Source: Pseudomonadales bacterium (GTDB lineage Bacteria; Pseudomonadota; Gammaproteobacteria; Pseudomonadales; UBA5518). Taken from it: DNA of 64,000 nt. Below are positions 16,956-24,973 of the stretch, piece by piece. Every line of letters begins with the position of its first letter. The first letter of the stretch is position 1. The notes beneath the pieces were generated by a model that saw only the letters and a program-made list of their open reading frames with translations, made no database searches and was not told where the DNA came from. The position numbers and the translations under genes were made by a program. The stretch is taken from assembly GCA_024234165.1 (NCBI GenBank), contig JACKOP010000001.1, positions 930,001-994,000 of the forward strand, read 5' to 3'.

Positions 16956-17111
16956 CTAGGGCAGAAGCGTCTCTCCGGCGTGAATGCAACCTGTGATGCG
17001 CTCGTCGTGGGAGGAGGAACCCGTCGGAATGGCGAGAAACTGTTCTATGGTGTCAAGCTGGACATCAAGCCGTTCGATTGAGACCACGCAACGCCGCGCT
17101 TGGCGAGTGCC

Positions 17112-17165
17112 GCATAACGAATAGGGATAGGTCGCGCGCAGCCGCGACCTGATCCCGGGTTGAAC
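17112..17165 (+). other. attC site 6 (same type as site 3)
   Basis: GCATAAC on the left and GTTGAAC on the right, with the same stem as attC 3 (GGTCGCG/CGCGACC). It follows the HIRAN stop by 31 bases, so it is the attC of that cassette. It too is followed directly by IS91-like oriIS-side sequence. Confidence 0.75.
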
Positions 17166-17440
17166 AAGCCCGTGCCCCGGAGTGGCGAACGCTTTTTATA
17201 GGGGAAAGCTTTTCAGACGCACGAGGGCGTCGTTGCCTGATCAGGCGGAATGATTTTCACCAAGCGAACGCGGCCCGCACCCGCGAGCGCAGCACGTCTT
17301 GCCTGGCTGGATCCATCGGTGGCGCGAGGTCCTCCTCGGGAGTGGATTGCCGGCGAGCACACCACGCTCTCCGGGGCCAGCGGATCGTATGGCGATCCGC
17401 GGACGTTGCCTCAGCCGTCGGGTTGGCGGCGGGTGGTCGC
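17112..17440 (+). repeat. Direct repeat A, copy 2 (solo IS91-like end)
   Basis: Second copy of repeat A: attC plus about 270 bases of the oriIS-side end of the IS91-like element, stopping where the transposase gene would begin. No recombinase or transposase follows; instead repeat B copy 2 begins within about ten bases (17449). It looks like a deletion derivative or a one-ended transposition product. No gene is seen in 17082-17745. Confidence 0.82.
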
Positions 17441-17448
17441 ACCAGCAC

Positions 17449-17702
17449 GGTCGCCCGGAGCAAGATGAAATTGACGCCAGGTTCTGGCCATCCGGTTGCG
17501 TACGTGTTATACGGCAGGTTGCCATGTAAAAACATGGTGAACTTTCGAGTCTGATCGAAAGAATAGACGGACAGGATGTCGGTTTTTATGGCTTTGGATT
17601 TCGGAGAGATTTCATCAGTGCTTGGATGGCGTTTGAAGTCGCTGCGTGCTGGATGGATGAGTGCCGTATTACAATATCGACGATTCCCGTCCACTCACTG
17701 TT
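17449..17702 (+). repeat. Direct repeat B, copy 2
   Basis: Partner of 10076-10329. Both internal hairpins are kept: CCATGT/ACATGG (17522-17537, with the loop changed from GAAA to AAAA) and CTTTCGA/TCGAAAG (17542-17561). Again it ends at CACTCACTGTT, 43 bases before the start of a lipoprotein gene. Confidence 0.85.
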
Positions 17703-17745
17703 GGAACCCTTCCGTGCCTTGGCGCGCTACTTTTGGAGATTAAAT

Positions 17746-18303
17746 GTGAACCATACGAAAAAGCTTTCTTTGGCAGCCGTAGTGCTGGCTTTCTCCGTGT
17801 CGGGTTGTGAAACGACCAACTCTATCCCCTACAAAGCATCAACTGCCAACGTAATATCCATCCAGCAGAGCTTGCAAGCCCAGGGTAAAAAGGTAAGTAT
17901 TGGTTCGGTGACACTTGCCCCTGGTGTCGAAGAAAGCCCTCTATGCAGACTTAATGGACCTGTAAAAGTAGCCCCAGGTAAATCTCTCCCGCAATATATC
18001 AAGGATGCATTTCAGGAGGAGCTGTTCATGGCTCAGGTTTACCAAACCAACGCACCCGCTGCGATTGATGGCCGCCTGGAAGCTTTGAGTTTCAGTTCGG
18101 TCTCGCCTGCCAGTTGGGACATAACCATGAGTGTCAAATCGAATATATCCCCTGGTTACACCGTCTCCATCAAATACCCATTCGAGACAAGCTGGTCTGC
18201 ATATTCTGCCTGTAAGAATGTTGCTGACGCCTTTGGCCCTGCGGTTCAAGAATTGCTAAAGCAGGTTGTAACCCACCCTCAATTTGCAGCATTGGCGGAG
18301 TAA
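17746..18303 (+). CDS. Small lipoprotein after repeat B
   Basis: 185 aa from GTG 17746, chosen because GGAG lies eight bases upstream and the product begins with a clear lipoprotein signal, MNHTKKLSLAAVVLAFSVSG followed by Cys. The mature protein resembles YajG-like small lipoproteins in layout (QSLQAQGKKVSIGSVTLAPG, then a late strand-helix segment), but I cannot name the family. Base composition is clearly more AT-rich than its neighbours, suggesting recent acquisition; it is probably the last cassette-like insert, though no attC is visible between it and the serine hydrolase. Sequence 18304-18490 holds only GC-rich inverted repeats. Confidence 0.65.
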   Translation: MNHTKKLSLAAVVLAFSVSGCETTNSIPYKASTANVISIQQSLQAQGKKVSIGSVTLAPGVEESPLCRLNGPVKVAPGKSLPQYIKDAFQEELFMAQVYQTNAPAAIDGRLEALSFSSVSPASWDITMSVKSNISPGYTVSIKYPFETSWSAYSACKNVADAFGPAVQELLKQVVTHPQFAALAE

Positions 18304-18490
18304 CTCTGGTTCGACAATCGCTTCGAGAGGGGCGCTCTGCCGGCAGGCCGGCTCCGCGCCCCCGAGCTCGAAAACGCGATCGACTTTTACGTGAGGAGTG
18401 CAGGGCCAGTAATAGTGGAGCGCTTTCTGGAAGAGTTCCATTTCTGGCAGTCAGGCACCATCGGCGCAGGCCGGGCTACGGCTCCCGAAC

Positions 18491-19831
18491 TCAGGATCCG
18501 CCACGCTGCGTAGCCACCCTGCCCGATCTTTCCCGCTTCGGAATACGGGGAAACGCCGCAGTGATCCGCGCCAGCAGACGCAGCAGTGCTCCCATGTTGT
18601 TCGCCACCACCGGTATTCCGCTCACCAGCAGCGCGACCGAAATCTGCCTTTCGGGGTCGGCCCAGGTCAGGTTGTTCGACAGGCCGATATGGCCGAAGGC
18701 AAGCGAGGAATTTGCCCCGAACAGCCCGAACGGTGCACCGCCCAGCATGAAGCCAGGACTGTAGCGCATCGGCAGGCCGATCGTGGCATCGCGTGCGGTC
18801 GGTCCGGCCGGGGTCGTCGCGCGTGCGACCGTGTCGGGATGAAGGATCTGCCGTCCGTTCCAGCGTCCTTCGTCGAGCAGCATCTGGTAGAACGCCGTCA
18901 TTTCCTCGGCGGTGGCCACCATGTTGGCCGAGGGAATCACGGCGCGGTAAAAGGCGGGATCGTCGAGCAGGTCGATCACGTCCTGGAAGCGTGCTCCGAT
19001 CAGGCGGCGCGCGAAATCATCGACCAGTCGCAAACCCTGGATGCCGGTCAGCGACTGCTCGGCGATTCGCGAACGCACCGCAGCGCTGGCGCCGTAATCC
19101 AGCACACCCAGGCCCATCGGTTCCTTGAACCAGGCGCGCCAGGCCTTGCGCGTATCCATGCCGGTCACGCGGCGTACGATTTCTTCGAGCAGCACGCCCG
19201 AGGTGACCGCGTGATAGGCGGGGCGTCGCCCGTTCGGATCCTGTGGTTGCGCATCGCAGAGCAACTGCAGGCATTGCGCATGATCGAGGATCATGCGCGG
19301 ATCCTCGACGCCCGCAATGCCTGGAATGCCGGCGCGATGCGCCAGCAGGTGATGGATCGTGATCCGGTCCTTGCCCTTGCGGGCGAACTCGGGCAGGTAG
19401 TACGCGATCGGATGCTGCAGGTCGATCTCGCCCTGTTCCTCCATGCGATGGATCAGCGTCGCGGTCAGCGCCTTCGACGCCGAGAAGATGCAGCTTGGAG
19501 TCCTCGCTGTCGCGAAGCGTTTCGGAGCACCCTCTTCGGCGTGCGGTGCGTTACCGCTCGCGTGTCCGATCGCGCGACTGAACAGCGTGCGTCCGCTGCA
19601 GCGCAGGCTGACCATGATCGCCGGGTAGTAACCGGTACGGTACAACGCGCATACCGCATCCCAGACGGCCTGCACCGCGCGTGGAGCAATGCCCGCATCG
19701 CGCGGATCGCACTCGGCGGAGCGATCGATCTGCGTCACCTCGTCGAGATCGTGCGGTACCGCAACGCGGTGCATGAGCTTGCCCAGCGGGTGGCGCGGGA
19801 TGATACGTGCAAGTGCTGGTGCTAGCGCCAT
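18491..19831 (-). CDS. Serine hydrolase of the class C beta-lactamase/esterase fold
   Basis: 446 aa from ATG 19831 (GGAG eight bases upstream); the frame is open further but upstream codons look non-coding. The Ser-x-x-Lys motif is FSASKALTA, and PAYHAVTSG provides the Tyr of the second motif; the C-terminal FGHIGLSN takes the place of the KTG-type motif. Such proteins (EstB-like) hydrolyse short-chain esters or act on unknown amides; they are seldom true beta-lactamases. No clear signal peptide. A 143-aa membrane protein gene lies upstream on the same strand, 46 bases away. Confidence 0.85.
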   Translation of the reverse strand: MALAPALARIIPRHPLGKLMHRVAVPHDLDEVTQIDRSAECDPRDAGIAPRAVQAVWDAVCALYRTGYYPAIMVSLRCSGRTLFSRAIGHASGNAPHAEEGAPKRFATARTPSCIFSASKALTATLIHRMEEQGEIDLQHPIAYYLPEFARKGKDRITIHHLLAHRAGIPGIAGVEDPRMILDHAQCLQLLCDAQPQDPNGRRPAYHAVTSGVLLEEIVRRVTGMDTRKAWRAWFKEPMGLGVLDYGASAAVRSRIAEQSLTGIQGLRLVDDFARRLIGARFQDVIDLLDDPAFYRAVIPSANMVATAEEMTAFYQMLLDEGRWNGRQILHPDTVARATTPAGPTARDATIGLPMRYSPGFMLGGAPFGLFGANSSLAFGHIGLSNNLTWADPERQISVALLVSGIPVVANNMGALLRLLARITAAFPRIPKRERSGRVATQRGGS

Positions 19832-19877
19832 CGGCTCTCCGCCTCCGTGCAATCGTGGTTTCCGGCGCCCTCCTGGT

Positions 19878-20309
19878 TCACCAGACGTCGACGCCCTTGC
19901 GTCGATCACGGCCGGAGCGACGGTCTTCGGTGAAGCGCACATCGGTGCGACGGTCCGCCTGCGATCGCCGCGCGACCCGCCGCCGTCCCACGACACGATG
20001 CAGATGACACTCGCAAGCGTTGCGGTCGCAGCCCACCACCGGAACCACGATCACGCGTTCGATCGGGAACGTCTGCCCGCGCAGGCGCTGTACCGCCTCG
20101 CAACCATCCTTCTGCGGCATGACCAGGCAACCCCGAAAACCGTCACCGTTGGCGGTCTCGGGCTTTGGACGCACAACAGCGCGCGGCGCTGCGCTGGTCG
20201 TGCTGCCCGACACCACCGGCTGCACGGTCCGCGGCTTCCGGCGCAGGCGCAGCCCGACAAACACCGCAGCCACCACCAGAACCAGAGCAATCACCCAGAC
20301 CATGCGCAT
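19878..20309 (-). CDS. Single-pass membrane protein with Arg/Asp-rich tail
   Basis: 143 aa. One N-terminal transmembrane helix (about 3-20) is followed by a short domain containing GFRGCLVMPQKDGCEAVQRL with two or more cysteines (possibly disulfide-bonded or metal-binding), then a highly charged tail with RRVARRSQADRRTDVR and DRRSGRDRRKG. AGGGG lies just upstream of ATG 20309; a second ATG two codons on is possible. No family recognised. It may be co-transcribed with the serine hydrolase. Confidence 0.55.
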   Translation of the reverse strand: MRMVWVIALVLVVAAVFVGLRLRRKPRTVQPVVSGSTTSAAPRAVVRPKPETANGDGFRGCLVMPQKDGCEAVQRLRGQTFPIERVIVVPVVGCDRNACECHLHRVVGRRRVARRSQADRRTDVRFTEDRRSGRDRRKGVDVW

Positions 20310-20394
20310 GTCCCCTGTTCATGTTGCCGTCAGTGCGGGGGCTCGTCCCACCGAAAAGTATAGGGACCAAGGGATGCCGCGCAAGCCGCAGCGC

Positions 20395-21405
20395 TCAGGC
20401 GTCAACGCGACGCAACCCCACCGCCTCGCGCAATTGCCTCATCAGTGACCGACTGTAGCTGCGGGCACGCTCGGCGCCTTCCTGCAGCAGCTTCTCGATC
20501 AGCGCCGGCTGTGCCATCAGCTCTTCGTAGCGCGCCCGCGGCTCGCACAACTGTTCGTTCACCAGTTCGAACAGGCGCCGCTTCGCCTCGCCCCAGGCGA
20601 TGCCGGCAGCAAACTCACGACGCATTTCCTCGCGCTGCTCCGCGCTTGCAAAGGCCTGCCACACCTGGAATACCGTCGACTCGTCAGGGTTCTTCGGTTC
20701 GCCGGGCTCCTGCAGGTTGGTCTTGATGCGGTTGATGTGCTTCTGCAACTGCTTCTCCGGCAGGAACAGCGGAATCGTGTTGCCGTAGCTCTTGCTCATC
20801 TTGCGCCCGTCGAGCCCGGCGAGCACGGCCACATCGTCGTCGACCACTGCGCTCGGGAGTACCAGATGTTCGCCGTAGTGATGGTTGAAACGCTGCGCGA
20901 TATCACGCGCCATTTCGACGTGCTGGATCTGGTCGCGCCCGACGGGCACCCGATCGGCACTGAACATCAGAATGTCGGCAGCCATCAGCACCGGATAGCC
21001 GTAGAGCCCCATCGTGATGCCGAAATCGTCGTCCTGCCCCGCCTCCTGATTCGACTGCACCGCAGCCTTGTATGCGTGGGCACGATTCATCAGACCCTTC
21101 GCAGTCATGCAGCTCAGCAGCCACGTCAGCTCGGGAATCTCGGGGATGTCCGACTGCCGGTAGAACACCACACGCGAGCTATCCAGCCCGCAGGCGAGCC
21201 AGGTCGCAGCGATCTCCCGTGTCGAACGTCGCAGCAGCTCCGGGTCCTGGTTCTTGATCAGCGAATGCAGATCGGCCAGAAAGTAGAAGCACAGCACGTC
21301 GGGCTGCCTGCTGGCATCGATCGCCGGCCGTATCGCACCCACGTAATTGCCGAGATGCGGCGTGCCGGTGGTGGTGATTCCAGTCAGAACTCGTTGCTGT
21401 CTCAT
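20395..21405 (-). CDS. trpS: Tryptophanyl-tRNA synthetase
   Basis: 336 aa, the usual length for bacterial TrpRS, from ATG 21405. This cytosolic class I enzyme charges tRNA-Trp. The HIGH-type signature is TTGTPHLGNYVGAI, the KMSKS loop is DGRKMSKSYGN, and the Trp-pocket region GLYGYPVLMAADILMFSADR is well conserved. It is encoded alone, divergent from the enoyl-CoA hydratase gene 143 bases away. Confidence 0.95.
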   Translation of the reverse strand: MRQQRVLTGITTTGTPHLGNYVGAIRPAIDASRQPDVLCFYFLADLHSLIKNQDPELLRRSTREIAATWLACGLDSSRVVFYRQSDIPEIPELTWLLSCMTAKGLMNRAHAYKAAVQSNQEAGQDDDFGITMGLYGYPVLMAADILMFSADRVPVGRDQIQHVEMARDIAQRFNHHYGEHLVLPSAVVDDDVAVLAGLDGRKMSKSYGNTIPLFLPEKQLQKHINRIKTNLQEPGEPKNPDESTVFQVWQAFASAEQREEMRREFAAGIAWGEAKRRLFELVNEQLCEPRARYEELMAQPALIEKLLQEGAERARSYSRSLMRQLREAVGLRRVDA

Positions 21406-21548
21406 GCGTATCCATCCTGCGCAAGGCCGCCAATGATACGTGCCACGACGGGCCGTCGCCATCCGCGTCGGGCAGCTCGATTGACCCGCTCGGCAACGCT
21501 TGCCCATACTCGCGCCTGCATCGTTCCAGCCCGGCAGGAGACCCATCG

Positions 21549-22340
21549 ATGAGCGCATTCAACACCATCGAATTCACGCGTGAAGCCGCCATCGCACGCA
21601 TCACGCTGAATCGCCCCGACAGCGCAAACGGCATCAGTCTCGAGATGGCCAGCGAACTGCTGCAGGCCTCGCTCGATTGCCGGCACGACGATTCGGTGCG
21701 CGCCGTCGTACTTGGCGCGAACGGACGCATGTTCTGCGCTGGCGGCGACATCAACGGCTTCGCGAGCAACGCCACGCGGCTGCAAAGCCACCTGAAGGAG
21801 CTGACCCTGCTGCTGCATGCGGCAATCTCCAACCTCGCACGCATGCGCGCACCACTGATCGTTGCCGTGAACGGTGCGGCAGCCGGCGCCGGATTCAGCC
21901 TCGCACTGTGCGGCGACCTGGTGCTTGCAGCACGTTCGGCCAGGTTCACGCTCGCCTATACCGCGATCGGGCTGGTACCGGACGGTGGCGCGACGTACTT
22001 CCTGCCGCGTGTGGTTGGCCTGCGTCGCGCGCAGGAGCTGATCCTGAGCAACCGACGACTGGCAGCCGAAGAGGCGCTCGAATGGGGCATCGTCACCCAG
22101 GTGGTCGAGGACACCGAACTGCCGGAAGCTGCCACGGCACTGGCCACCCGGATCGCCAGCGGACCCACTCGGGCCTTTGGCGCAGTCAAGCGGATGCTGG
22201 CTGCGTCGTACCACAGCACGCTCGAAACACAAATGGATCTCGAGGGCAGTGAAATCGCCGCGGCCTCGGTCACCGCCGACGGACGCGAGGGCGTGAGCGC
22301 CTTCCTCGCCAAGCGCGCCGCAGTTTTTACTGGCGGTTGA
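21549..22340 (+). CDS. Enoyl-CoA hydratase/isomerase family protein
   Basis: 263 aa crotonase. The oxyanion-hole blocks are GRMFCAGGDINGF and NGAAAGAGFSLALCGDLVLA; the pattern YTAIGLVPDGGATYFLPR holds one of the two acidic positions used by hydratases (Asp rather than Glu at the second, as in many isomerase-type members). The C-terminal helix and the segment FLAKRAAVF are typical. GGAG lies upstream of the ATG. Exact substrate unknown; fatty-acid beta-oxidation fits the other acyl-CoA genes in the window. Confidence 0.88.
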   Translation: MSAFNTIEFTREAAIARITLNRPDSANGISLEMASELLQASLDCRHDDSVRAVVLGANGRMFCAGGDINGFASNATRLQSHLKELTLLLHAAISNLARMRAPLIVAVNGAAAGAGFSLALCGDLVLAARSARFTLAYTAIGLVPDGGATYFLPRVVGLRRAQELILSNRRLAAEEALEWGIVTQVVEDTELPEAATALATRIASGPTRAFGAVKRMLAASYHSTLETQMDLEGSEIAAASVTADGREGVSAFLAKRAAVFTGG

Positions 22341-22353
22341 ATGGCATGACGAC

Positions 22354-22377
22354 GCGACGCGGGTTGTGACGCGTCGC
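22354..22377. terminator. Possible bidirectional hairpin between convergent genes
   Basis: GCGACGCG pairs with CGCGTCGC around an 8-base loop, in the 48-base gap between the enoyl-CoA hydratase and the convergent aminopeptidase gene. No T-run follows on either strand, so this is only a weak terminator candidate. Confidence 0.3.
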
Positions 22378-22388
22378 TCGCCACCGGG

Positions 22389-23687
22389 TTACACGGTCGG
22401 CTCGTCGCAGAAGCGGCGCAACACGCGCGTCAGTGCGTGCAGATCGTGCGCCCCGGCGAACTCGCGCGCCGAGTGCATCGCCAGCATCGGCACGCCGACA
22501 TCGACCGCGCGCACGCCGACGTTTGCCGCAGTCAACGGACCGATGGTGCTGCCGCAAGCCATGTCGCTGCGGACCACGAAACTCTGCACTGCCACGCCTT
22601 CCTGCGCGCACAGCCAGCGAAAGACTGCCGCCGTTTCGCTGCTGGTGGCGTAGCGCTGCGAGGCGTTCACCTTGATCACCGGCCCCGCATTCAGCAGCGG
22701 GCCGTGATTGCCGTCGTGCTTGTCGGCGAAATTCGGGTGCACGCCATGGGCATTGTCCGCCGACACCAGCAGCGAGCGTGCGAGCGCGCGCTCCCGATCC
22801 TCGCGTTGCGGGTATAGCCGCGCCAGCATGGCAGGCAGCATCGGCCCCTGGGCGCCGGCCATCGACACGCTGCCGACTTCCTCGTGGTCGTTGCACACCG
22901 CGATCGCGTCGAACTCACCACTGCACGCTGCGAGTGCGCGCACCGCTGCAAAGCAGCTCAGCAGGTTGTCGAGCCGTGCACCGCAGAGGAACTCCTCGTG
23001 CAAACCGACCAGTCGTGGCGGTTGCGTATCGTAGAACGACAGGTCGCAATCGAGCACCCGTACAGCACCACACTGCGGATGCTCCTCATGCAGGCGATCA
23101 AGCAGCAGCGCCTCGTAGTCGCGCACCTCGGACGCCGCCAGCGCGAGAACCGGCGGCAGATGCGTCTGCGGGTTGATCGCACGGCCCTTGTTCACCTCCC
23201 GGTCGAGGTGGATCGCGAGACTCGGAACCACCGCCAGTGGCGCTCGGAAATCGATCAGCGCATGGCGCACACCGGCCGCCGTCGCATAGCTGACACGTCC
23301 GGCAAGGGACAGGTCACGGTCGAACCAGGTATTGAGCAGTGCGCCACCGTAGACCTCGACGCCAAACTGCAGGAAGCCGCTTCGGCGCAGCTCCGGGCAC
23401 GGTTTGGGCTTCAGGCAGGGGCTGTCGGTGTGGGCGCCGATCAGGCGGATTCCTGCTTCCACTGCCGGTACCCGCCCCTTCGCGAAGGCGATCAGCGAGG
23501 AACCGTTGCGGCGCAGGAAATAGCGCCCGTCTGCACGACAATTCCAGTGCGCAGTCTCCAGCAACTCCTCGAAACCCTGCGCAACGAGAATTGCCGCCAG
23601 GTTCTGCACCGCATGGAACGGGGTTGGTGAAGCCGCGAGGAAAGCCAGCAGCTCGCGCGTGAAATGCCGCTCCGCAGTATCGTTCAC
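22389..23687 (-). CDS. apeB: M18-family aminopeptidase
   Basis: 432 aa, close to bacterial M18 aminopeptidase 2 (about 430). A cytosolic dizinc enzyme removing N-terminal, often acidic, residues. Metal-binding and catalytic blocks are visible: IGAHTDSPCLKPKP near the N-terminus, CNDHEEVGS with the catalytic and zinc-binding Glu pair, SADNAHGVHPNF, and the C-terminal DMACGSTIGPLTA and PMLAMHSAREFAG. It overlaps the upstream dehydrogenase stop by 4 bases (ATGA), so the two are co-translated. Confidence 0.93.
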   Translation of the reverse strand: MNDTAERHFTRELLAFLAASPTPFHAVQNLAAILVAQGFEELLETAHWNCRADGRYFLRRNGSSLIAFAKGRVPAVEAGIRLIGAHTDSPCLKPKPCPELRRSGFLQFGVEVYGGALLNTWFDRDLSLAGRVSYATAAGVRHALIDFRAPLAVVPSLAIHLDREVNKGRAINPQTHLPPVLALAASEVRDYEALLLDRLHEEHPQCGAVRVLDCDLSFYDTQPPRLVGLHEEFLCGARLDNLLSCFAAVRALAACSGEFDAIAVCNDHEEVGSVSMAGAQGPMLPAMLARLYPQREDRERALARSLLVSADNAHGVHPNFADKHDGNHGPLLNAGPVIKVNASQRYATSSETAAVFRWLCAQEGVAVQSFVVRSDMACGSTIGPLTAANVGVRAVDVGVPMLAMHSAREFAGAHDLHALTRVLRRFCDEPTV

Positions 23688-24568
23688 CCTTGCGTCTCCT
23701 CATCACGTTCGAGGCGTGCCAGCAGGCTCGAGGTGTCCCAGCGCCCCCCGCCCATCGCCTGTACCTCCGCGTAGAGCTGGTCCACCAGCGCCGTCGCCGG
23801 CAGGTGTGCACCGTTGCGGCGTGCCTCGTCCAGCACGATCGCGAGATCCTTGCGCATCCAGTCGACCGCGAAGCCGTGGGCGTATTCGCCAGCCAGCATC
23901 GTGCGGTGACGATTGTCCATCTGCCACGACTGTGCCGCACCCTTGCCGATCGCGTCGATGACTGCCTGCGGTTCCAGACCGGCACGGCGTGCGAAGTGCA
24001 ATCCTTCGGCCAGTCCGGCCACGACGCCGGCAACGCAGATCTGGTTGACCATCTTCGCGAGCTGCCCGGCACCGGCCGGTCCCAGCAGACGCGCGCTACG
24101 CGCGTAGCAGTCCAGAAACGGTCGGATGCGTGCGAAATCCTCCACGCTGCCACCGGCCATCACGGTCAGGATGCCTTGCTCGGCACCGGCCTGCCCGCCC
24201 GATACCGGCGCGTCGATGAATCCACCACCACGCGCCGCGACCCGGGTGGCGAGTTCGCGTGCGAGTGCTGCCGAAGCCGTCGTGTGATCGACCAGCAGCG
24301 CACCCTTTCCGAACGTCGCCAGCACACCCTCCGTGCCGAGTACCACCTCGCGCACGCTGTGATCGTCACCCAGGCAACAGAACACCATCTCGGCACCGTG
24401 GGCTGCCTGGGCCGGCGAGTTGGCGCGCTCCCCACCAAATTCCGCCACCCAGCGCTCGGCACGCGCAGGCGTGCGATTGAACACACGCAACGCGTGGCCC
24501 GCACGAGCAAGATGAGCTGCCATCGGATAGCCCATCACGCCAAGACCGATGAAAGCGAGCCTTGCCAC
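23684..24568 (-). CDS. 3-hydroxyisobutyrate dehydrogenase-type NAD(P)-dependent oxidoreductase
   Basis: 294 aa beta-hydroxyacid dehydrogenase. The Rossmann start FIGLGVMGYPMAAHLARAGH is followed by the substrate-binding signature DAPVSGGQAGAEQGIL and the catalytic Lys region GAGQLAKMVNQI. Candidate substrates are 3-hydroxyisobutyrate, tartronate semialdehyde or succinic semialdehyde; the sequence does not decide between them. It is co-transcribed with the aminopeptidase gene downstream. Confidence 0.88.
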   Translation of the reverse strand: MARLAFIGLGVMGYPMAAHLARAGHALRVFNRTPARAERWVAEFGGERANSPAQAAHGAEMVFCCLGDDHSVREVVLGTEGVLATFGKGALLVDHTTASAALARELATRVAARGGGFIDAPVSGGQAGAEQGILTVMAGGSVEDFARIRPFLDCYARSARLLGPAGAGQLAKMVNQICVAGVVAGLAEGLHFARRAGLEPQAVIDAIGKGAAQSWQMDNRHRTMLAGEYAHGFAVDWMRKDLAIVLDEARRNGAHLPATALVDQLYAEVQAMGGGRWDTSSLLARLERDEETQG

Positions 24569-24576
24569 GAATCCTC

Positions 24577-24891
24577 TCAGACGATCACATCGATGCCCGC
24601 GAGTTCGACAGCCGCCGCATCCATGGCCGTACTGCGTGCAACCGCCAGGTAGGCTGCGACCGCGTTGCGACCCGGACCGGGCCGAAGCCCCGACTCGTCG
24701 AGGCGCTGCACGCGCTCTGCTCCGCCGGTGCGCCGTGCCGTTGTGCGCTCATCGGCGTCGGGCACCGCTTCGACACGCGTCCCGTCACGGCGCCCCGCGG
24801 CGGCTGCGCTCGATTCGCTTGCACGCACGGCACCCCCGCCAGGCGGCAGCAAGTGCGTGGAAGCTCCGATCAAGCCCGCTGTGATCCGCAT
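24577..24891 (-). CDS. Small conserved-type hypothetical protein
   Basis: 104 aa from ATG 24891. The first 70 residues are low-complexity and probably disordered (Gly, Arg, Ala, Thr). The C-terminus, YLAVARSTAMDAAAVELAGI followed by DVIV, resembles the ending of small Pseudomonas-type hypothetical proteins. The stop lies 8 bases before the dehydrogenase start, so it heads that little operon. Function unknown. Confidence 0.5.
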   Translation of the reverse strand: MRITAGLIGASTHLLPPGGGAVRASESSAAAAGRRDGTRVEAVPDADERTTARRTGGAERVQRLDESGLRPGPGRNAVAAYLAVARSTAMDAAAVELAGIDVIV

Positions 24892-24973
24892 GTCCAGTCA
24901 GCCGTAATCCGTGCCCATGCCTCCATGTCGCGCGAGTATAGCAACCGCACATCACACGCATAAACAGCGCTGA

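Larger units (their letters stand above)
15008..17081 (+). pseudogene. HIRAN-domain gene split by IS1182-family insertion (integron cassette)
   Basis: Left part 15008-15389, right part 16960-17081. Removing the insertion and one CTAG copy restores a continuous frame of 167 aa. The left part encodes an N-terminal membrane helix (about 2-19) and the start of a HIRAN domain (FEVVGESHYQATLAALAG, LVLEDTNAHDPKAVCVQIEG, VGYLARKDARSYRRRL). The right part supplies the expected ending CDALVVGGGTRRNGEKLFYG and VKLDIKPFD. HIRAN domains occur in DNA-repair and remodelling proteins and are thought to bind DNA ends or unusual DNA. As interrupted, the gene reads into IS sequence and stops at 15436. Confidence 0.85.

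Noticed and set aside
18491..19831. True class C beta-lactamase
   Set aside because: The KTG-type motif is replaced and no signal peptide is seen; EstB-like esterase is likelier.
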